Shown: positions 21,761 through 34,687 of the stretch, one piece after another
How the letters are laid out: each line of letters opens with the position of its first letter
Position numbering within the stretch: position 1 is the stretch's first letter
NCBI RefSeq assembly: GCF_030052815.1
Contig: NC_079501.1
Location: 89,198,296-89,262,295 of the forward strand
Source of the DNA: Hevea brasiliensis
Taxonomy: Eukaryota > Streptophyta > Magnoliopsida > Malpighiales > Euphorbiaceae
Direction: 5' to 3'
Length of the DNA stretch: 64,000 nt
The notes under the pieces: model-generated
Seen by the model: only the letters and a program-made list of their open reading frames with translations
What the model was told of the DNA's origin: nothing
Databases searched by the model: none
Position numbers and translations under genes: made by a program

Positions 21761-23006
21761 AAATTTTACATCTTTCTGCCTTGGATCTGCATGGATGGTT
21801 AAAAATTTTTATGTCTATCTGCCCCTGTCGTAGTATGCCAGCTACCATCCTCCTTCTGAATCTAAACCATCACATCTGACTACTCGTTTACCCCTCTTTT
21901 TTTTTTTTTTTGTCATCTCTAGTACTCATTATAACTCTACTACTCTCGACTTGATATCTGATAACTTTAATAAACTTTGGCGCTTACCTCACTTTTATTA
22001 TGCCCTATTGTGTCTCTTGGTGACTTCAGTCCTCATTCCTTTGTTTCAATAATCTCTGTTTCCCAAAAACATGACTTATGTTCCTTACCCTATAGTATCA
22101 TATGAAATACTTTCCTGTAGCACCTATCATATATATCTCGTTCGAAACCTTTTCTTGTCCTATGACCTCAATGGTCAATACCTATAAATCTTCTCAGTCC
22201 CATGATACTTCAAATTTTCAATCTCTTTTGTGTCATTACTAAGGTCCTTAGACCAGCTCTTGTCCATCTTATGTAACTAGTTATGTAGAGCTCCATCTAA
22301 GTGTCAAGCATACCCTACACCACTTATCAATATTGGAAAGTGAACTGAGTCTCTTCTCTTATAGGACAAATGTATTTGTATTCCCTGACAACCCAGTTAA
22401 TGCAACTTTATCATTTCCGACTCCTTCTCTGGAATGGAAATATCTAGACTTCTTCCTAAAGCTTCCTAGTATGTGGTCTACTTCTGACACATTGGCACTC
22501 AGATCGAGGCTCTACTACTCCTTTAATCTATTATCTCATAATAACTTGTTTCAAACATCTCTTAGTGTGTTCCTAGCATACCTATTCCTTCTTATCCTCA
22601 TCATTATAACTAGCTCTACCGAGCTTTCTTCCGGTCCTTTGGATCTTATCCACTTTCTTTTCCTATTTATGCTATCGTCGATATCTTTTCAACATATTGT
22701 ACTTATTCCTTAATCTTAGTCCTATCTCACCCTTACACCTTTTTCTTCAAGGATGTCCATCCCATCATCAACTTTAACTTTCTTTTTTTTTTTTTTTAAT
22801 TTCTTAGTCTTATCTTAATTACTAGTTCCATTACTTCAAGAATTCTAACTTTACGATTGACTCCTACCAGCACATTCTTCACATTACGTAACACTTGTAA
22901 TTAACCATAGAAAATTCTTTTTGTATCCCCTTTCCCAACTTACTTATCAGAACATTATCATTCCCTACTAGCCTTAGTAGGAAATTGCTCATCCTGGATG
23001 GATAGG
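21760..23006 (-). other. Non-coding interior of the outer gypsy element, left part
   Basis: The sequence is C/T-rich on the plus strand, with many short phrases like TCTTATCC and CTTCTAG but no gag, RT or integrase similarity. Open frames here (for example 22333-22713) are low complexity and lack motifs. Confidence 0.6.
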
Positions 23007-26000
23007 TGTAACACCCCTGTTTGCATAGCCTGGTATATTTCACTGTTCCGGTGACCGGTGTCGGTCCGGACAATTAAGGGGATTAGAATCACACCTAAGA
23101 CAACTAGATAAGCCATAAACACAAATATTTAGTAATTGCCAATTAGTTAAGTATAAATAAGAAAAACATAATATAAGAAGTTAAACGAGCTGAGAGTCAC
23201 AGCGATGGGTGACCTTCTCGGGAATGACTACGAAGTCGATTTAAACTCAAATTTCGAACCGTAAAATGTGACGCTACGGTCCTCAGGACCCTTATGAACA
23301 TAGTGGAAAAGAGAAAATTACGAAAAAGAACTGTTAAGCCAGTCAAATAATTAGGTCAGAGAGCCGGAAGAAATATTGAATTATTTGCAAATCGGGATGA
23401 ACCGGCGAGGGGCAATTTGGTCAATTGACCCCGAGAGCTGACTCCAGACCTAACTGTCAAATCAAATCGGAGAAAAGAAAATTTCGGAGTCGGGAATTAA
23501 ATTAAAGAACTAATAGAAAAAAAAAAGGAAAAGAAAAGAAAAAGCTAATTACATCACTTTATGACATCAAAATGATGTTAAAATTAATTATTAAAATTCC
23601 CATAATTTTTGACCCATTCAAATACATAAAGCAAGACTTAAAATACATAAAAACAAAAAAAAATATAACCTTTCTCCTACCTCAAAGAAATCGGCAGCCA
23701 TGGCTCTCCAAACTCCACTATTGACTCCTCCATGAAAGCTTGAATATAAGTTTTTAAACACCCATTTGACCCTACCTTACCCCAAATTCTCCCATAAAAA
23801 CTTGTTTTAGTCACTTGAGAAGAAGCTTGACCACCAAAGAAAGAAGAAAAGAGGAAGGAAATTAGAGAATTCAAATCCAAGTGGAGGTAAGCACCCTAAG
23901 TTAAAAATTTGAGAATTTTTAGTTATGTTTGTAGCTTAAAATAACTTAGAAGTTAAAGAAATGAAATGATATAAATTGTGGAGGACCAAACTGAAATTTC
24001 AGCCAGCATGATGGGGAGGGTGATTTGCATGGTTTGATTTATTTGAATGGGTATATGAACCTTAATTAGTTGAATGACTATGGTTAAAGGCATGAAATTG
24101 GTTAAATGCAAGAATTGGTGAATTAGGGTTTGGACACTTAGGGTTTAGAGACCAAAAATGTGAAAAATTAGTAAATGATATCTTGGACCTAGTTTGAAGG
24201 GAGAAATGGTCAATTGTGACCAAATAGAATGTGTTAGAAGTGTTTGAACCCAAACCAAATTCGGGTTGACTGTGGTCATGCTGCTGGCAGCATGACTAAG
24301 GTCTCTTTAAGGGACCAAAAATTAAAATTTATAAGTCCAATTGGTATGAGACCAATTGGGAATGAAAATAGATACTAAATGACACAATTTTCATTTAGGA
24401 AGCATGCCCAAAAAGTGACCAAAACCTAGTGAACAAATTGACCAAACTTGGAAAATCACAGTCTGCCTTGTACAAAATGACCAAATGAACAGTGTGGCCA
24501 TAACTTGAGCTAGGCAGGTCTAAATGACCTGAAATTTTACCAGTGGATAGTTGAGGTATATACCTAAAACTTTCATGAAGAATACAAACCCAAATTATGC
24601 CATTAACCAAGTCATTTGGCCACCCAAAGTTGGTGACCTAAAACTGCCAGAACCAAAATTTGCCCAGAAAATCTGGGTTAAGTCCAATCCGGCAGCCATG
24701 GTTCAAATAGCTATAACTTGAGCTAAAAAACTCCAATTGGAGTGATTCAAAGAGGATAATAAACTTAAGACAATAGAGAACATTTTCTATGAAGGAAGTT
24801 TTGCCAAATTCTAACTGTAAAATGACCAATTGAACAGTACAACTTAAGATACCAAAATTGAAAATTTGCAAATTTGCCTAAAAGATTTAGAATTTGAGTA
24901 AACAACCAAAACCAATAAATTTAGTGACCAAAATATGGTATGTGGGTGAAGTTGGAATTCCCATACCTATTAAGCTTTAGACAGTCAATAATTTGACTTG
25001 AATAGTGTAGTGAATAGTAACCCCGAAACACAAAATTTACAGAACGTCGAGTTTAGCACATTAGAGCTAGGTAAAAGTGAAGTTAAATTTATTTTTGGAT
25101 TTATGTTAAGTTATGGTACTGAAACACTGTAAAATTATATGTTTCAGTTGAAAAGAACACTGGGAAAGAACCCGAGGAATCGAGTCATGGCCAAGAGGCG
25201 ACTCGCTTGAGGTTTGTGCACAACATCACTATGCTTTAAAATTCATTGATAAAGTGAATGAAATATGTATTTTACTTTTGCTTTGAATTGTTGAAAGTTT
25301 ATTTGTGACATTATTTATGATGTTTTGATTTAAATTGTGAAAGTTATTGCTTATATTTGAAATAGCAATGTTTAGCAAATTGTTAAGATAAGTTTTGAAA
25401 CCACACTGTCATGACCATATATTTGAACACCTCATTAGCATGACTAGTGGGGGTAATCAGTTTCGAATTTTGATTCCTTCTCTGGATGAAGTGTTGAGGT
25501 GTGCCAGTAGAAGAGGAATTTGAATGGATATCCATATATTTGAGCAAGCTAGCCTTATGATGTGATTTCTCCTTAGCCTCTGGCTATTGAGATTATATTT
25601 GTTTCGAATGGCATGATCTAACTGTGGATTTTATGAAATATGTTTGATACTTTGAAATGAAATTATTTGGAATAAAATCTCATAATTCATGTTTTGTGTT
25701 TAACTCGCATGCTTAGTTCAATTTTTGAATAAATATGATTTAAATTCTGCATAAAGATTATTTTAGTATGTTGTGCACCACTGAGTCCTAGTACTCAGCG
25801 ATAGCTATTATTGCTGTCACAGATTTAGAGACTAGAGGAGCAGCAGAGTGAGCTGCTGAGGATTATCGAGCGACTCATCCTGAAGTTATATCGAGTATAT
25901 TTTATACCCTGATTGTAGAAATTTATTTTGATATATGTAATGTACATAAATGTATGGACATGTAAATTCGGTCTTGAGCAGTTTGTACAAAGTTTGTATA

Positions 26001-26524
26001 AAGTTGTAATAAAATTTAGTTTGGATTTTCCCAATGTAGACTTTAGTATGATGTATATATAGATTGTTTGTCTTTAATGAATGAAAATGTTTTATTTTAA
26101 TTTGAATGAGATTGATAGATATTATTGAATTTTTGAAAATTGAGAAATGTTGACTGTTGAATTTTGAAACTTGAGAAATTGGTTGAGATTGATTATGAAA
26201 TTGAAGTAGTGGTTGAGAAAAATTATTGGAAGTGCTTTTTACAGGTATTTGAAGAACTGTTTTCTCAAAATACAGACGGAACTTTGCCAAAATTTTTATA
26301 AAATTTGCGGAAAAATAAAATGGACCAAAAATTTTAACTAGTTTTGAACTTTGAATAAATGATTTTAATATCTATTTAGAAATGCTCACCACTTATAAAA
26401 AGTAAGAAAATTATTTTAAAATCCCTTGTAGGGTACTTAATGAGTTATCGGTAGGTGAAGTGCGGTAGTTCATTAGGTATTCTACGGGATCATGTTATGC
26501 CTTACAGAGGGGTAAGGTGTGACA
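23007..26524 (+). repeat. 5' LTR of the nested gypsy element (3518 bp)
   Basis: It starts TGTAACACCCCTG and ends GGTGTGACA. Compared with the 3' LTR, short indels occur (for example near 24490, where the 5' copy has extra bases). Open frames on its minus strand appear in both LTRs at matching places (23677/32085, 24062/32470, 24638/33037, 25825/34223) but have no recognisable domain and are treated as chance. Confidence 0.93.
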
Positions 26525-26532
26525 TGTTTTAG

Positions 26533-26544
26533 TGGTATCAGAGC
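26533..26544 (+). other. Primer-binding site (initiator tRNA-Met type)
   Basis: TGGTATCAGAGC lies eight bases after the LTR end. Confidence 0.88.
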
Positions 26545-26715
26545 AAAAAAATTTTGAAGTATGTTTTAACTTGAGAATTTGTGTCTTTTCTTGTTAAGTA
26601 CAACTGCTCAATGTCCATATTTGTTACATATAGTGCATTACATCATAAATATAAACTAACGGAGGGAAATCTCCATGTGTTACTTGTTCAGGAGATACCC
26701 TAATTTCAGACTGAA

Positions 26716-27970
26716 ATGGAAGAAGGGGATCGCTCAGTCAAGCAATCTGTTGAAGTTGAGGCATAAGGGGAAGCCCCAGCTTTACAGAATGTCAGTGGGT
26801 CAGTAGCACCAGCCCACAAATGCCGCAATTTCCTGCACAGTTTGCACAGCAGATGGCTGTGATGTTTCAACAAATGGCTGGGGGTATGCCTGCTCAAGCT
26901 CCACCCAGATACCTGTGGCACAACCACAGCCTCCATCCAGACAGTATGATAAGTTATTGAAGTATGGAGCTACTGAATTTAAGGGTACAGTGGACCCTTT
27001 AGAGGTAGAACAATGGCTTGAAAGGATGGATAGAGTATTTAAGAAGCTGCATTGTCAAGATGAACTGAAGTTTGAATACTCTGTGTCTCTACTGCAATGG
27101 GATGCGTATGATTGGTGGAAGACCATCCCCCACAGCTTGGCTGAACCACCAGTACTGACCTGGGATGACTTCATCAGAGAATTCAGACATAAATACATCC
27201 CAGATGCTTATGTTGATCAGAAATTGTAAGAATTCTTGAGTTTGAAACAAGGGAACCGATCAGCGGCAGAGTATGAGAGGGAGTTCTCTCGCTTAAGTCA
27301 TTATGCTGGGAGTCTCCTTACTACCAGCAAGGCAAGATGCAAGAGATTTGAAACTAGTTTGAAGTCCAGTTTGAGAATGCAAGTTGTGGGATTCAGGCAT
27401 AGCAATTTTTCAGAACTCATGTCTCAAGCACTTGAGCTAGAAAGGATTGAATCAGAAGCGACCCCAATAAAAGAAAAATAAGAGAAAGCTGAGAAATCAG
27501 AGAAAGACAAGGGGGAAAAGTCAGTAGAGCTGAGTTCTGGTGGTACCTCTGGAAAGAAGAAGAAGAAATTTAGTAGACCCAACAGGGGTCAAGGTGGAAG
27601 ATTAGGTAGGGGCAGATTTTCTGGACAGAAACCTCCTAGGTCTAGTCAGCAATTGAGTAGGGGTTCACATTTTGCCCGCCCCTGTGAGACTTATGGCAAG
27701 ATTCATGGGGGGGAATGCTATTGGGCCACTGGAGCCTGCTTTAACTATGGAGGCAAGGGCCATATAGCTAAAGACTGCACTAGTGCTCCGAGATATGGTC
27801 CAGCTCCTACTACTGCCGAGGGATCTATTCAAAGTCCTGCTCCCAGAGGTTCACAATCAGTTGGTCGAGGAAGAGGCAAAGGTAGAGGCACTACTTCAGG
27901 CAGTCAGGGTACGGTTGGTCAATCAGCACAAGGAAGTGCTTCAGCCAGAGTCTACATGATGAGACAGTGA
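26716..27970 (+). pseudogene. gypsy gag, degraded
   Basis: The first ATG is at 26716, but the frame changes twice before 26915. From there the capsid-like retrotransposon gag domain is clear: GTVDPLEVEQWLERMDRVF, LQWDAYDWWKTI, WDDFIREFRHKYIP, SAAEYEREFSRLSHYA and a C-terminal RKK-rich linker. TAA stops interrupt at 27227 and 27479. Near the end two zinc-knuckle-like Cys/His clusters are seen (CETYGKIHG and CFNYGGKGHIAKDC); in each, the second Cys position is Tyr. Gag would form the particle that houses reverse transcription. Confidence 0.92.
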
Positions 27971-28420
27971 GAAGAGGCTGAGACTTTCGATGTGGTAGCT
28001 GGTACATTCTCTATCTCTGATCAAGAAGCATTTGTGTTGTTTGATTCGGGTTCAACCCACTCATATGTTAGTGCTAGCATAGTCAATTCACTTGCTGTTC
28101 CATGTGTCCAAATGGGTTTTGAAGTGCTAGTAACTAGTCCATTAGGACAAGAGGTTCAGGTCAACAGAATTTATAGAGACTATCCTTTGGTGATCCAAGG
28201 ACATGTTTTTTTGTCAGATTTGATTGAAATGGCCCTCAGAGAGTATGATATTATCTTGGGCATGGATTGGTTAGCCAGGCATCACACCATGATTGACTGT
28301 AGACTGAAGACAGTCATTTTTGGTCTCCCTCTGTACAGTGATGTGGTAATACATGGGGAGAGGCATTTACTGCCATCAAACATCATTTCGGCTGCACTAG
28401 CCAGAAGGATGATCAGAAAG
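27971..28420 (+). pseudogene. gypsy aspartic protease
   Basis: The frame of gag continues after a TGA at 27968. [14 protein letters not shown] carries the D-S-G catalytic triad of a retropepsin (about 28033-28074), and [13 protein letters not shown] marks the flap/C-terminal core that is typical of this family. The protease would process the Gag-Pol polyprotein. It is intact in this stretch, but the upstream stop prevents normal translation. Confidence 0.9.
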
Positions 28421-28479
28421 GGGTGTGAAGCATACTTGGCACATATGATAGACACCCAAGTGGGGAGTCCAAAACTGAG

Positions 28480-29540
28480 GGACATCCCTATGGTATGTGA
28501 CTTTTTGGATGTATTTCCTGATGAATTGCCAGGATTACCTCCAGAAAGAGAGGTGCAGTTTGAGATTGATGTTATGCCTGGTGTGGACCCAATCTCCATA
28601 ACACCATATAGAATGGCACCAGCAGAATTGAAAGAGTTGAAAGTACAATTGCAAGAATTGCTTAACAAGGGCTTTATCCGCCCCAATGTGTCACCTTGGG
28701 GAGCGCCAGTGTTGTTTGTAAAGAAGAAGGATGGCACTCTCCGTTTATGCATTGACTATCGATAGTTGAATAAGGTGACAATAAAGAACAGATACTCATT
28801 GCCCCGTATTGATGACTTATTTGATCAATTGAGGGGTGCTGCTGTGTTCTCCAAAATTGACCTGAGATTAGGTTATTATCAGCTAAAAGTACAAGAGCAG
28901 AGTATTCCTAAAACTGCCTTCAGAACCCGCTATGAACAATATGAGTTCTTAGTCATGCCATTCGGGTTAACTAATGCTCCGGCTGCTTTTATGGATCTGA
29001 TGAACACTATCTTCATACCATACCTCGATCAGTTTGTTGTGGTATTCATAGATGATATATTGGTCTATTCGAGGAATGCAGAAGAGCATAATAGACATCT
29101 TTGGATTGTACTACAGACTTTGAGGGAGAAACAACTATACGCCAAATTGTCGAAATGTGAATTTTGGCTGAAGGAAATATCTTTCTTGGGACATATAGTA
29201 TCAAAAGAGGGCATTAGGGTAGATCCAAGTAAGATTGAAGCTGTCCTTAATTGGAGGCCACCCAGAAATATCACGGAGATTCACAGTTTTTTGGTTTTAG
29301 CTGGATACTACTGTCAGTTTGTGAAGGGATTCTCCATGTTGGCATCTCCATTAACCAAGCTGCTTAGAAAAGATGTGAAATTTCAGTGGACAGATAAATG
29401 TCAACAAAGTTTTGATGAATTAAAGAAATGTTTAACTGAGACTCCAGTCCTGACTTTACCTACTCCGGGTAAAGAATATACAGTTTATAGTAATGCTTCT
29501 CACAATGGGTTAGGCTGTGTACTGATGTAAGATCGAAATG
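28480..29540 (+). pseudogene. gypsy reverse transcriptase
   Basis: Motifs in order: [20 protein letters not shown] and [13 protein letters not shown] (N-terminal), [28 protein letters not shown] (then TAG at 28763), [49 protein letters not shown] with the catalytic FIDD at about 29045-29056, LSKCEFWL and [12 protein letters not shown]. The core motifs are all recognisable and in one frame. A TAA at 29528 ends the frame at the start of RNase H. RT synthesises the element cDNA. Confidence 0.95.
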
Positions 29541-29850
29541 TCATTGCCTATGCATCACGCCAGCTAAAACCGCATGAGAGTAACTATCCGACACATGACT
29601 TGGAGCTTACAGCTATAGTGTTTGTTCTTAAGATCTAGAGACACTATTTGTATAGGAAAAAGTGTTACATCTACACAGATCATAAGAGTTTGAAGTATTT
29701 GGGCACTCAGAAGGAGTTAAATTTGAGACAAAGGAGATGGTTAGAGTTGATAAAAGATTATGATTGTCTGATAGACTATCAGCCAGGGAAAGCTAATGTT
29801 GTGGCTGACGCCTTAAGTCGCAAGATTATGGCAAGTCTACGAGTTACTCC
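29400..29850 (+). pseudogene. gypsy RNase H
   Basis: [20 protein letters not shown] leads into [14 protein letters not shown], where the first catalytic Asp (family DAS) is Asn. After TAA (29528) and TAG (29636) stops, the frame continues with [20 protein letters not shown] and [11 protein letters not shown]. RNase H would remove the RNA strand. The Asp-to-Asn change alone should inactivate it. Confidence 0.92.
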
Positions 29851-29998
29851 TTTGTCTATGGTACATGACTTGAGATCGTTACATGCTAGCTTAGAGATTA
29901 ATGATGAGGGGCAGACAGTAGTTGCATGGCATGTACAGCCAGTGTTGATTGATCAGATCAGAATGGCTGTTTAGAATGATGAAAGGTATCAGAAGCTG

Positions 29999-31200
29999 TT
30001 GGAAGAAGTTCGGCAGGGCAAGAAACTAGAATTCTCAATCAGAGATGATGGTCTACTGCTATACCAGGGTAGAATATGTGTTCCTAATGATGTTGATTTG
30101 AGGCAGATCATATTGAAGAAATCACATGAGTCTCCTTTTGCCATGCACCCTGGTGGCACAAAAATGTATAGAGGGCTAAAGGAGCATTACTGGTGGATGG
30201 GTATGAAAAGAGATGTGGCAGAGTTTGTTTCCAAATGCCTAACTAGTCAGCAAATAAAGGCAAAGCACCAAGTACCCGCTGGGTTGTTACATCCACTACC
30301 AGTACCAGAATGGAAATGGGAGAGAATAACAATGGATTTTGTGATGGGACTTCCGAGGACACAAAAGAATCATGATGCAGTATGGGTCATTATTGACAGA
30401 CTGACCAAGTCTGCTCATTTTCTGCCAGTTCGGATGGACTACAGTTTAGAACGATTGGCCAAGTTGTATATTGATGAGATTGTGAGACTGCATGGAGTGC
30501 CAGTATCCATCGTATCAGACAGAGATCCTAGGTTCACTTCTAGATTCTGGGGTAGTCTTCAGAGAGCCCTAGGAACTAGATTGAACTTCAATACTGCATT
30601 CACCCACAGACAGATGGCCAGTCTGAGAGGGTAATTCAGATCTTGGAGGATAAGCTACGGGCTTGTGTGATTGAATTTGAGGGCAGTTGGGATACACACT
30701 TGCCTTTGATTGAGTTTGCTTTCAACCACAGCTACCAATCAAGTATTGGGATGCCTCCATATGAAGCTTTGTATGGCAGAAAATGTAGAACCCCGTTATG
30801 TTGGGATGACGTGGGTGAAAGAAAGATGATTGGACCCGAAATTATTCAGCAAACTGAGGAGAAGATCAGAGTAATCAGAGATCGACTTAAGACTGCATCA
30901 GACCAGCAGAAGTCCTACATTGATTTAAAGAGAAGGGATATTGAGTATGCAGTTGGTGAGATAGTATTCCTCAAGGTTTCCCCATGGAAGAGGATTATGA
31001 GATTCGGCAGAAAGGGGAAACTGAGTCTTCATTTCATTGGGCCATATGAGGTTCTGGAAAGAGTGGGTCCTTTGGCATATCGGTTAGCACTAGCTCCAGA
31101 GTTGGAGAAGATACATAATATCTTCTATATGTCTATGTTGAGGAGGTATCGATCAGACCCATCTCATGTACTACCAGTAGAGGAAATTGAAGTGAATCCA
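29999..31200 (+). pseudogene. gypsy integrase
   Basis: A His2Cys2-like zinc finger is visible: [15 protein letters not shown] and [11 protein letters not shown]; the last Cys is Ser. The catalytic core has [39 protein letters not shown] (second Asp) and, after a one-base frame change near 30603, an SERV-type segment carrying the Glu. Later, PYEALYGRKCRTPLCW, FLKVSPWKRIMRFGRKGKL and FIGPYEVLERVGPLAYRLAL form the GPF/Y module. A TAG at 29972 separates it from RNase H. Loss of the zinc ligand and the frameshift make it nonfunctional. Confidence 0.94.
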
Positions 31201-31374
31201 GACCTCACCTATGAAGAAGAACCCATAGGGATTCTAGCTTATGAGGTGAAGCAGCTACATAACAAGCAAATACCGTTAGTGAAAGTGCTATGGAACCATC
31301 ATTCGGGCCAGGAGGCTACTTGGGAACGAGAGGAGGACATGAGGAGACAGTACCCACAAATGCTCGTAGATTGA
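31201..31374 (+). pseudogene. gypsy C-terminal chromodomain
   Basis: LTYEEEPIGILAYEVKQL, then IPLVKVLWNHHSGQEATWE and REEDMRRQYPQML, ending in TGA at 31372. This C-terminal chromodomain typifies chromovirus gypsy elements and in relatives steers integration towards heterochromatin. The domain itself is free of stops here. Its place at the end of pol, just before the purine tract, matches the Tekay/Del lineage. Confidence 0.88.
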
Positions 31375-31405
31375 TACGTGTAAAATTTGAGACGAAATTT
31401 ATTTT

Positions 31406-31417
31406 AAGGAGGAGAAT
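31406..31417 (+). other. Polypurine tract of the nested gypsy element
   Basis: AAGGAGGAGAAT directly precedes the TGTAACACCC start of the 3' LTR. Confidence 0.85.
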
Positions 31418-34400
31418 TGTAACACCCTGTTTGCATAGCACAGTATATTTCATCGTTCTCGTGACCGTGCGATCCAGGACAATTAAGGGGATTAGAACCA
31501 CACTTAAGACAACTAGATAAACCATAAATACAAATAATTAGTAATTGCCAATTAGTTAAGTATAAATAAGAAAAACAGAACATAAAAAGTTAAACGAGCC
31601 GAGAGTCACAACGATGGGTGACCTTCTCGGGAACGACTGCAAAGTCGATTTAAACTCAAATTTCAAACCATAAAATGTGACGTCGCGGTCCTTGGGACCC
31701 TTACGAACATAGTGGAAAAGAGAAAATTACGAAAAAGAACTGTTAAGCCAGTCAAATAATTAGGTCAAGGAGTCGGAAGAAATATTAAATTATTTGCAAA
31801 CCGGGATGAAACGGCGAGGGACAATTTGGTCAATTGACTCCGAGAGCTGACTCCTGACCTAACTGTCAAATAAAATCGGAGAAAAGAAAATTTCGGAGTA
31901 GAGAATTAAATTAAAGAACTAATAGAAAAAAAAAGGAAAAGAAAAGAAAAAGCTAATTACATCACTTTATGACATCAAAATGATGTCAAAATTAATTATT
32001 AAAATTCCCACAATTTTTTAACCGTTCAAATACATAAAGCAAGACTTAAAATACATAAAAACAAAAAAAAATATAACCTTTCTCCTACCTCAAAGAAATC
32101 GGCAGCCATGGCTCTCCAAACTCCACTATTGACTCCTCCATGAAAGCTTGAATATAAGCTTTTAAACACCCATTTGACCCTACCTTACCCCAAATTCTCC
32201 CATAAAAACTTGTTTTAGTCACTTGAGAAGAAGCTTGACCACTAAAGAAAAAAGAAAAGAGGAAGGAAATTAGAGAATTCAAATCCAAGTGGAGGTAAGC
32301 ACCATAAGTTAAAAATTTGAGAATTTTTAGTTATGTTTGTAGCTTAAAATAACTTAGAAGTTAAAGAAATGAAATGAAATAAATTGTGGAGGGCCAAACT
32401 GAAATTTTGGCCAGCATGATGGGGAGGGTGATTTGCATGGTTTGATTTATTTGAATGGGTATATGAACTTTAATTAGTTGAATGACTATGGTTAAAGGCA
32501 TGGAATTGGTTAAATGCAAGAATTGGTGAATTAGGGTTTGGACACTTAGGGTTTAGAGACCATAAATGTGAAAAATTGGTAAATGATATCTTGGACCTAG
32601 TTTGAAGGGAGAAATGGTCAATTGTGACCAAATAGAATGTGTTAGAAGTGTTTGAACCCAAACCAAATTCGGGTTGATTATGGTCATGCTGCTGGTAGCA
32701 TGACCAAGGTCCCTTTAAGGGACCAAAAATGAAAATTTACAAGTCCAATTGGTATTAGACCAATTGGAAATAAAAATAGACACTAAATGACACAATTTTC
32801 ATTTAGGAAGTATGCGCAAAAAGTGACCAAAATATAGTGAACAAATTGACTAAACTTGGAAAATCACAGTCTGCCCTGTACAAAATGACCAAATGGCCAT
32901 AACTTGAGCTAGGCAGGTCTAAATGACCTAAACTTTTACCAGTGGACAGTTGAGGTATATACCTAAAACTTTCATGAAGAACACAAATCCAAATTATGCC
33001 ATTAACCAAGTCATTTGGCCACCCAAATTTGGTGACCTAAAACTGCCAGAACCAAAATTTGCCCAGAAAATCTGGGTTAAGTCCAATCCAGCAGCCATGG
33101 TTCAAATGGTTATAACTTGAGCTACAAAACTCTAATTGGAGTGATTCAAAAAGGAGAATAAACTTAAGACAATAGAGAACATTTTCTATGAAGGAAGTTT
33201 TTCCAAATTCTAACAGTAAAATGACCAATGGAATAGTGCAACTTAAGACACCAAAACTGAAAATTTGCAAATTTGACTAAAAGACTTAGAATTTGAGTAA
33301 ACAACCAAAACCAACAAATTTAGTGACCAAAATGTGGTATATGGGTGAAGTTGGAATTCCCATACCTATTAAGCCTTAGAAAGTCAACAATTTGACTTGA
33401 ATAGTGTAGTGAATAGTAACTCCGAAACACAAATTTTAAAGAACGTCGAGTTTAGCACATTAGAGCTAGGTAAAAGTGAAGTTAAATTTATTTTTAGATT
33501 TATGTTAATTTATAGTACTGAAACACTGTAAAATTGTGTGTTTCAGTTGAAAAGAATACCGGGAAAGAACCCGAGGAATCGAGTCAAGGCCAAGAGGCGA
33601 CTCGCTTGAGATTTGTGCACAACATCACTATGCTTTAAAATTCATTGATAAAGTGAATGAAATATGTATTTTACTTTTTCTTTGAATTGTTGAAAGTTTA
33701 TTTGTGACATTATTTATGATGTTTTGATTTAAATTATGAAAGTTATTGTGTATATTTGAAATAGCAATATTTAGCAAATTTTTAAGATAAGTTTTAAAAC
33801 CACAGTGTCATGACCATATATTTGAACACCTCACTAGCATGACTAGTGGGGGTAATCAGTTTCGAATTTTGATTCCTTCTCTGGATGAAGTGTTGAGGTG
33901 TGCCAGTAGAAGAGAAATTTGAATGGATATCCATATATTTGAGCTAGCTAGCCTTATGATGTGATTTCTCCTTAGCCTCTGGCTATTGAGATTATATTTG
34001 TTTCGAATGGCATGATCTAACTGTGAGTTTTATGAAATGTATTTTATACTTCGAAATGAAATTGTTTAGAATAAAATCTCATAATTCATGTTTTGTGTTT
34101 AACTCGCATGCTCAGTTCAATTTTTGAATAAATGTGATTTAAATTCTGCATAAAGATTATTTTAGTATGTTGTGCACCACTGAGTCCTAGTACTCAGCGA
34201 TAGCTGTTATTACTGTCGAGATTTAGAGACTAGGGGAGCAACAGAGTGAGCTGCTGAGGATTATCGAGCGACTCATCCTGAAGTTATATCGGGTATATTT
34301 TATACCCTGATTATAGAAATTTATTTTGATATATGTAATGTACATAAATGTATGGATATGTAAATTCGGTCTTGAGCAGTTTGTACAAAGTTTGTATAAA

Positions 34401-34687
34401 GTTGTAATAAAATTTAGTTTGGATTTTCCCAATGTAGACTTTAGTATGATGTATATATAGATTGTTTGTCTTTAATGAATGGAAATATTTTATTTTAATT
34501 TGAATGAGATTGATAGATTTTATTTTAATGATTATTGAATTTTTGGAAATTGAGAAATGTTGACTGTTGAATTTTGAGACTTGAGAAATTGGTTGAGATT
34601 GATTATGAAATTGAAGTAGTGGTTGAGAAAAATTATTGGAAGTGCTTTTTACAGGTATTTGAAGAACTATTTTCTCAAAATACAGAC
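31418..34687 (+). repeat. 3' LTR of the nested gypsy element, truncated
   Basis: It aligns with 23007-26277 up to the shared TACAGAC, after which unrelated sequence of the outer element begins. The last 247 bases of the LTR, including its CA end, are missing. Confidence 0.92.

Larger units (their letters stand above)
23007..34687 (+). mobile_element. Ty3/gypsy chromodomain element (Tekay/Del-like), nested, degraded
   Basis: The 5' LTR (23007-26524) and the 3' LTR (31418-34687) both start TGTAACACCC and match each other closely. An initiator tRNA-Met primer site lies shortly after the 5' LTR and a purine tract before the 3' LTR. In between, gag, protease, RT, RNase H, integrase and chromodomain follow in the Ty3/gypsy order, mostly in one frame. 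The 3' LTR lacks its last 247 bases compared with the 5' LTR (5' copy 26278-26524), so the right end was deleted together with the target duplication and some host-element DNA. Numerous stops and several frameshifts make it defective. Confidence 0.94.

Noticed and set aside
22333..22713. 126-codon open frame in the outer gypsy interior
   Set aside because: The residues are Ser/Leu/Phe-rich without any recognised motif, and the frame is in C/T-rich noncoding filler.
23677..26290. Minus-strand open frames in the nested gypsy LTR, also present in the 3' LTR
   Set aside because: They are repeated only because the LTRs are. No domain, no promoter context, on the strand opposite to the element; chance frames remain the best reading.
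28282..28752. 156-codon minus-strand open frame
   Set aside because: It lies opposite the conserved protease-RT sequence and is a shadow frame.
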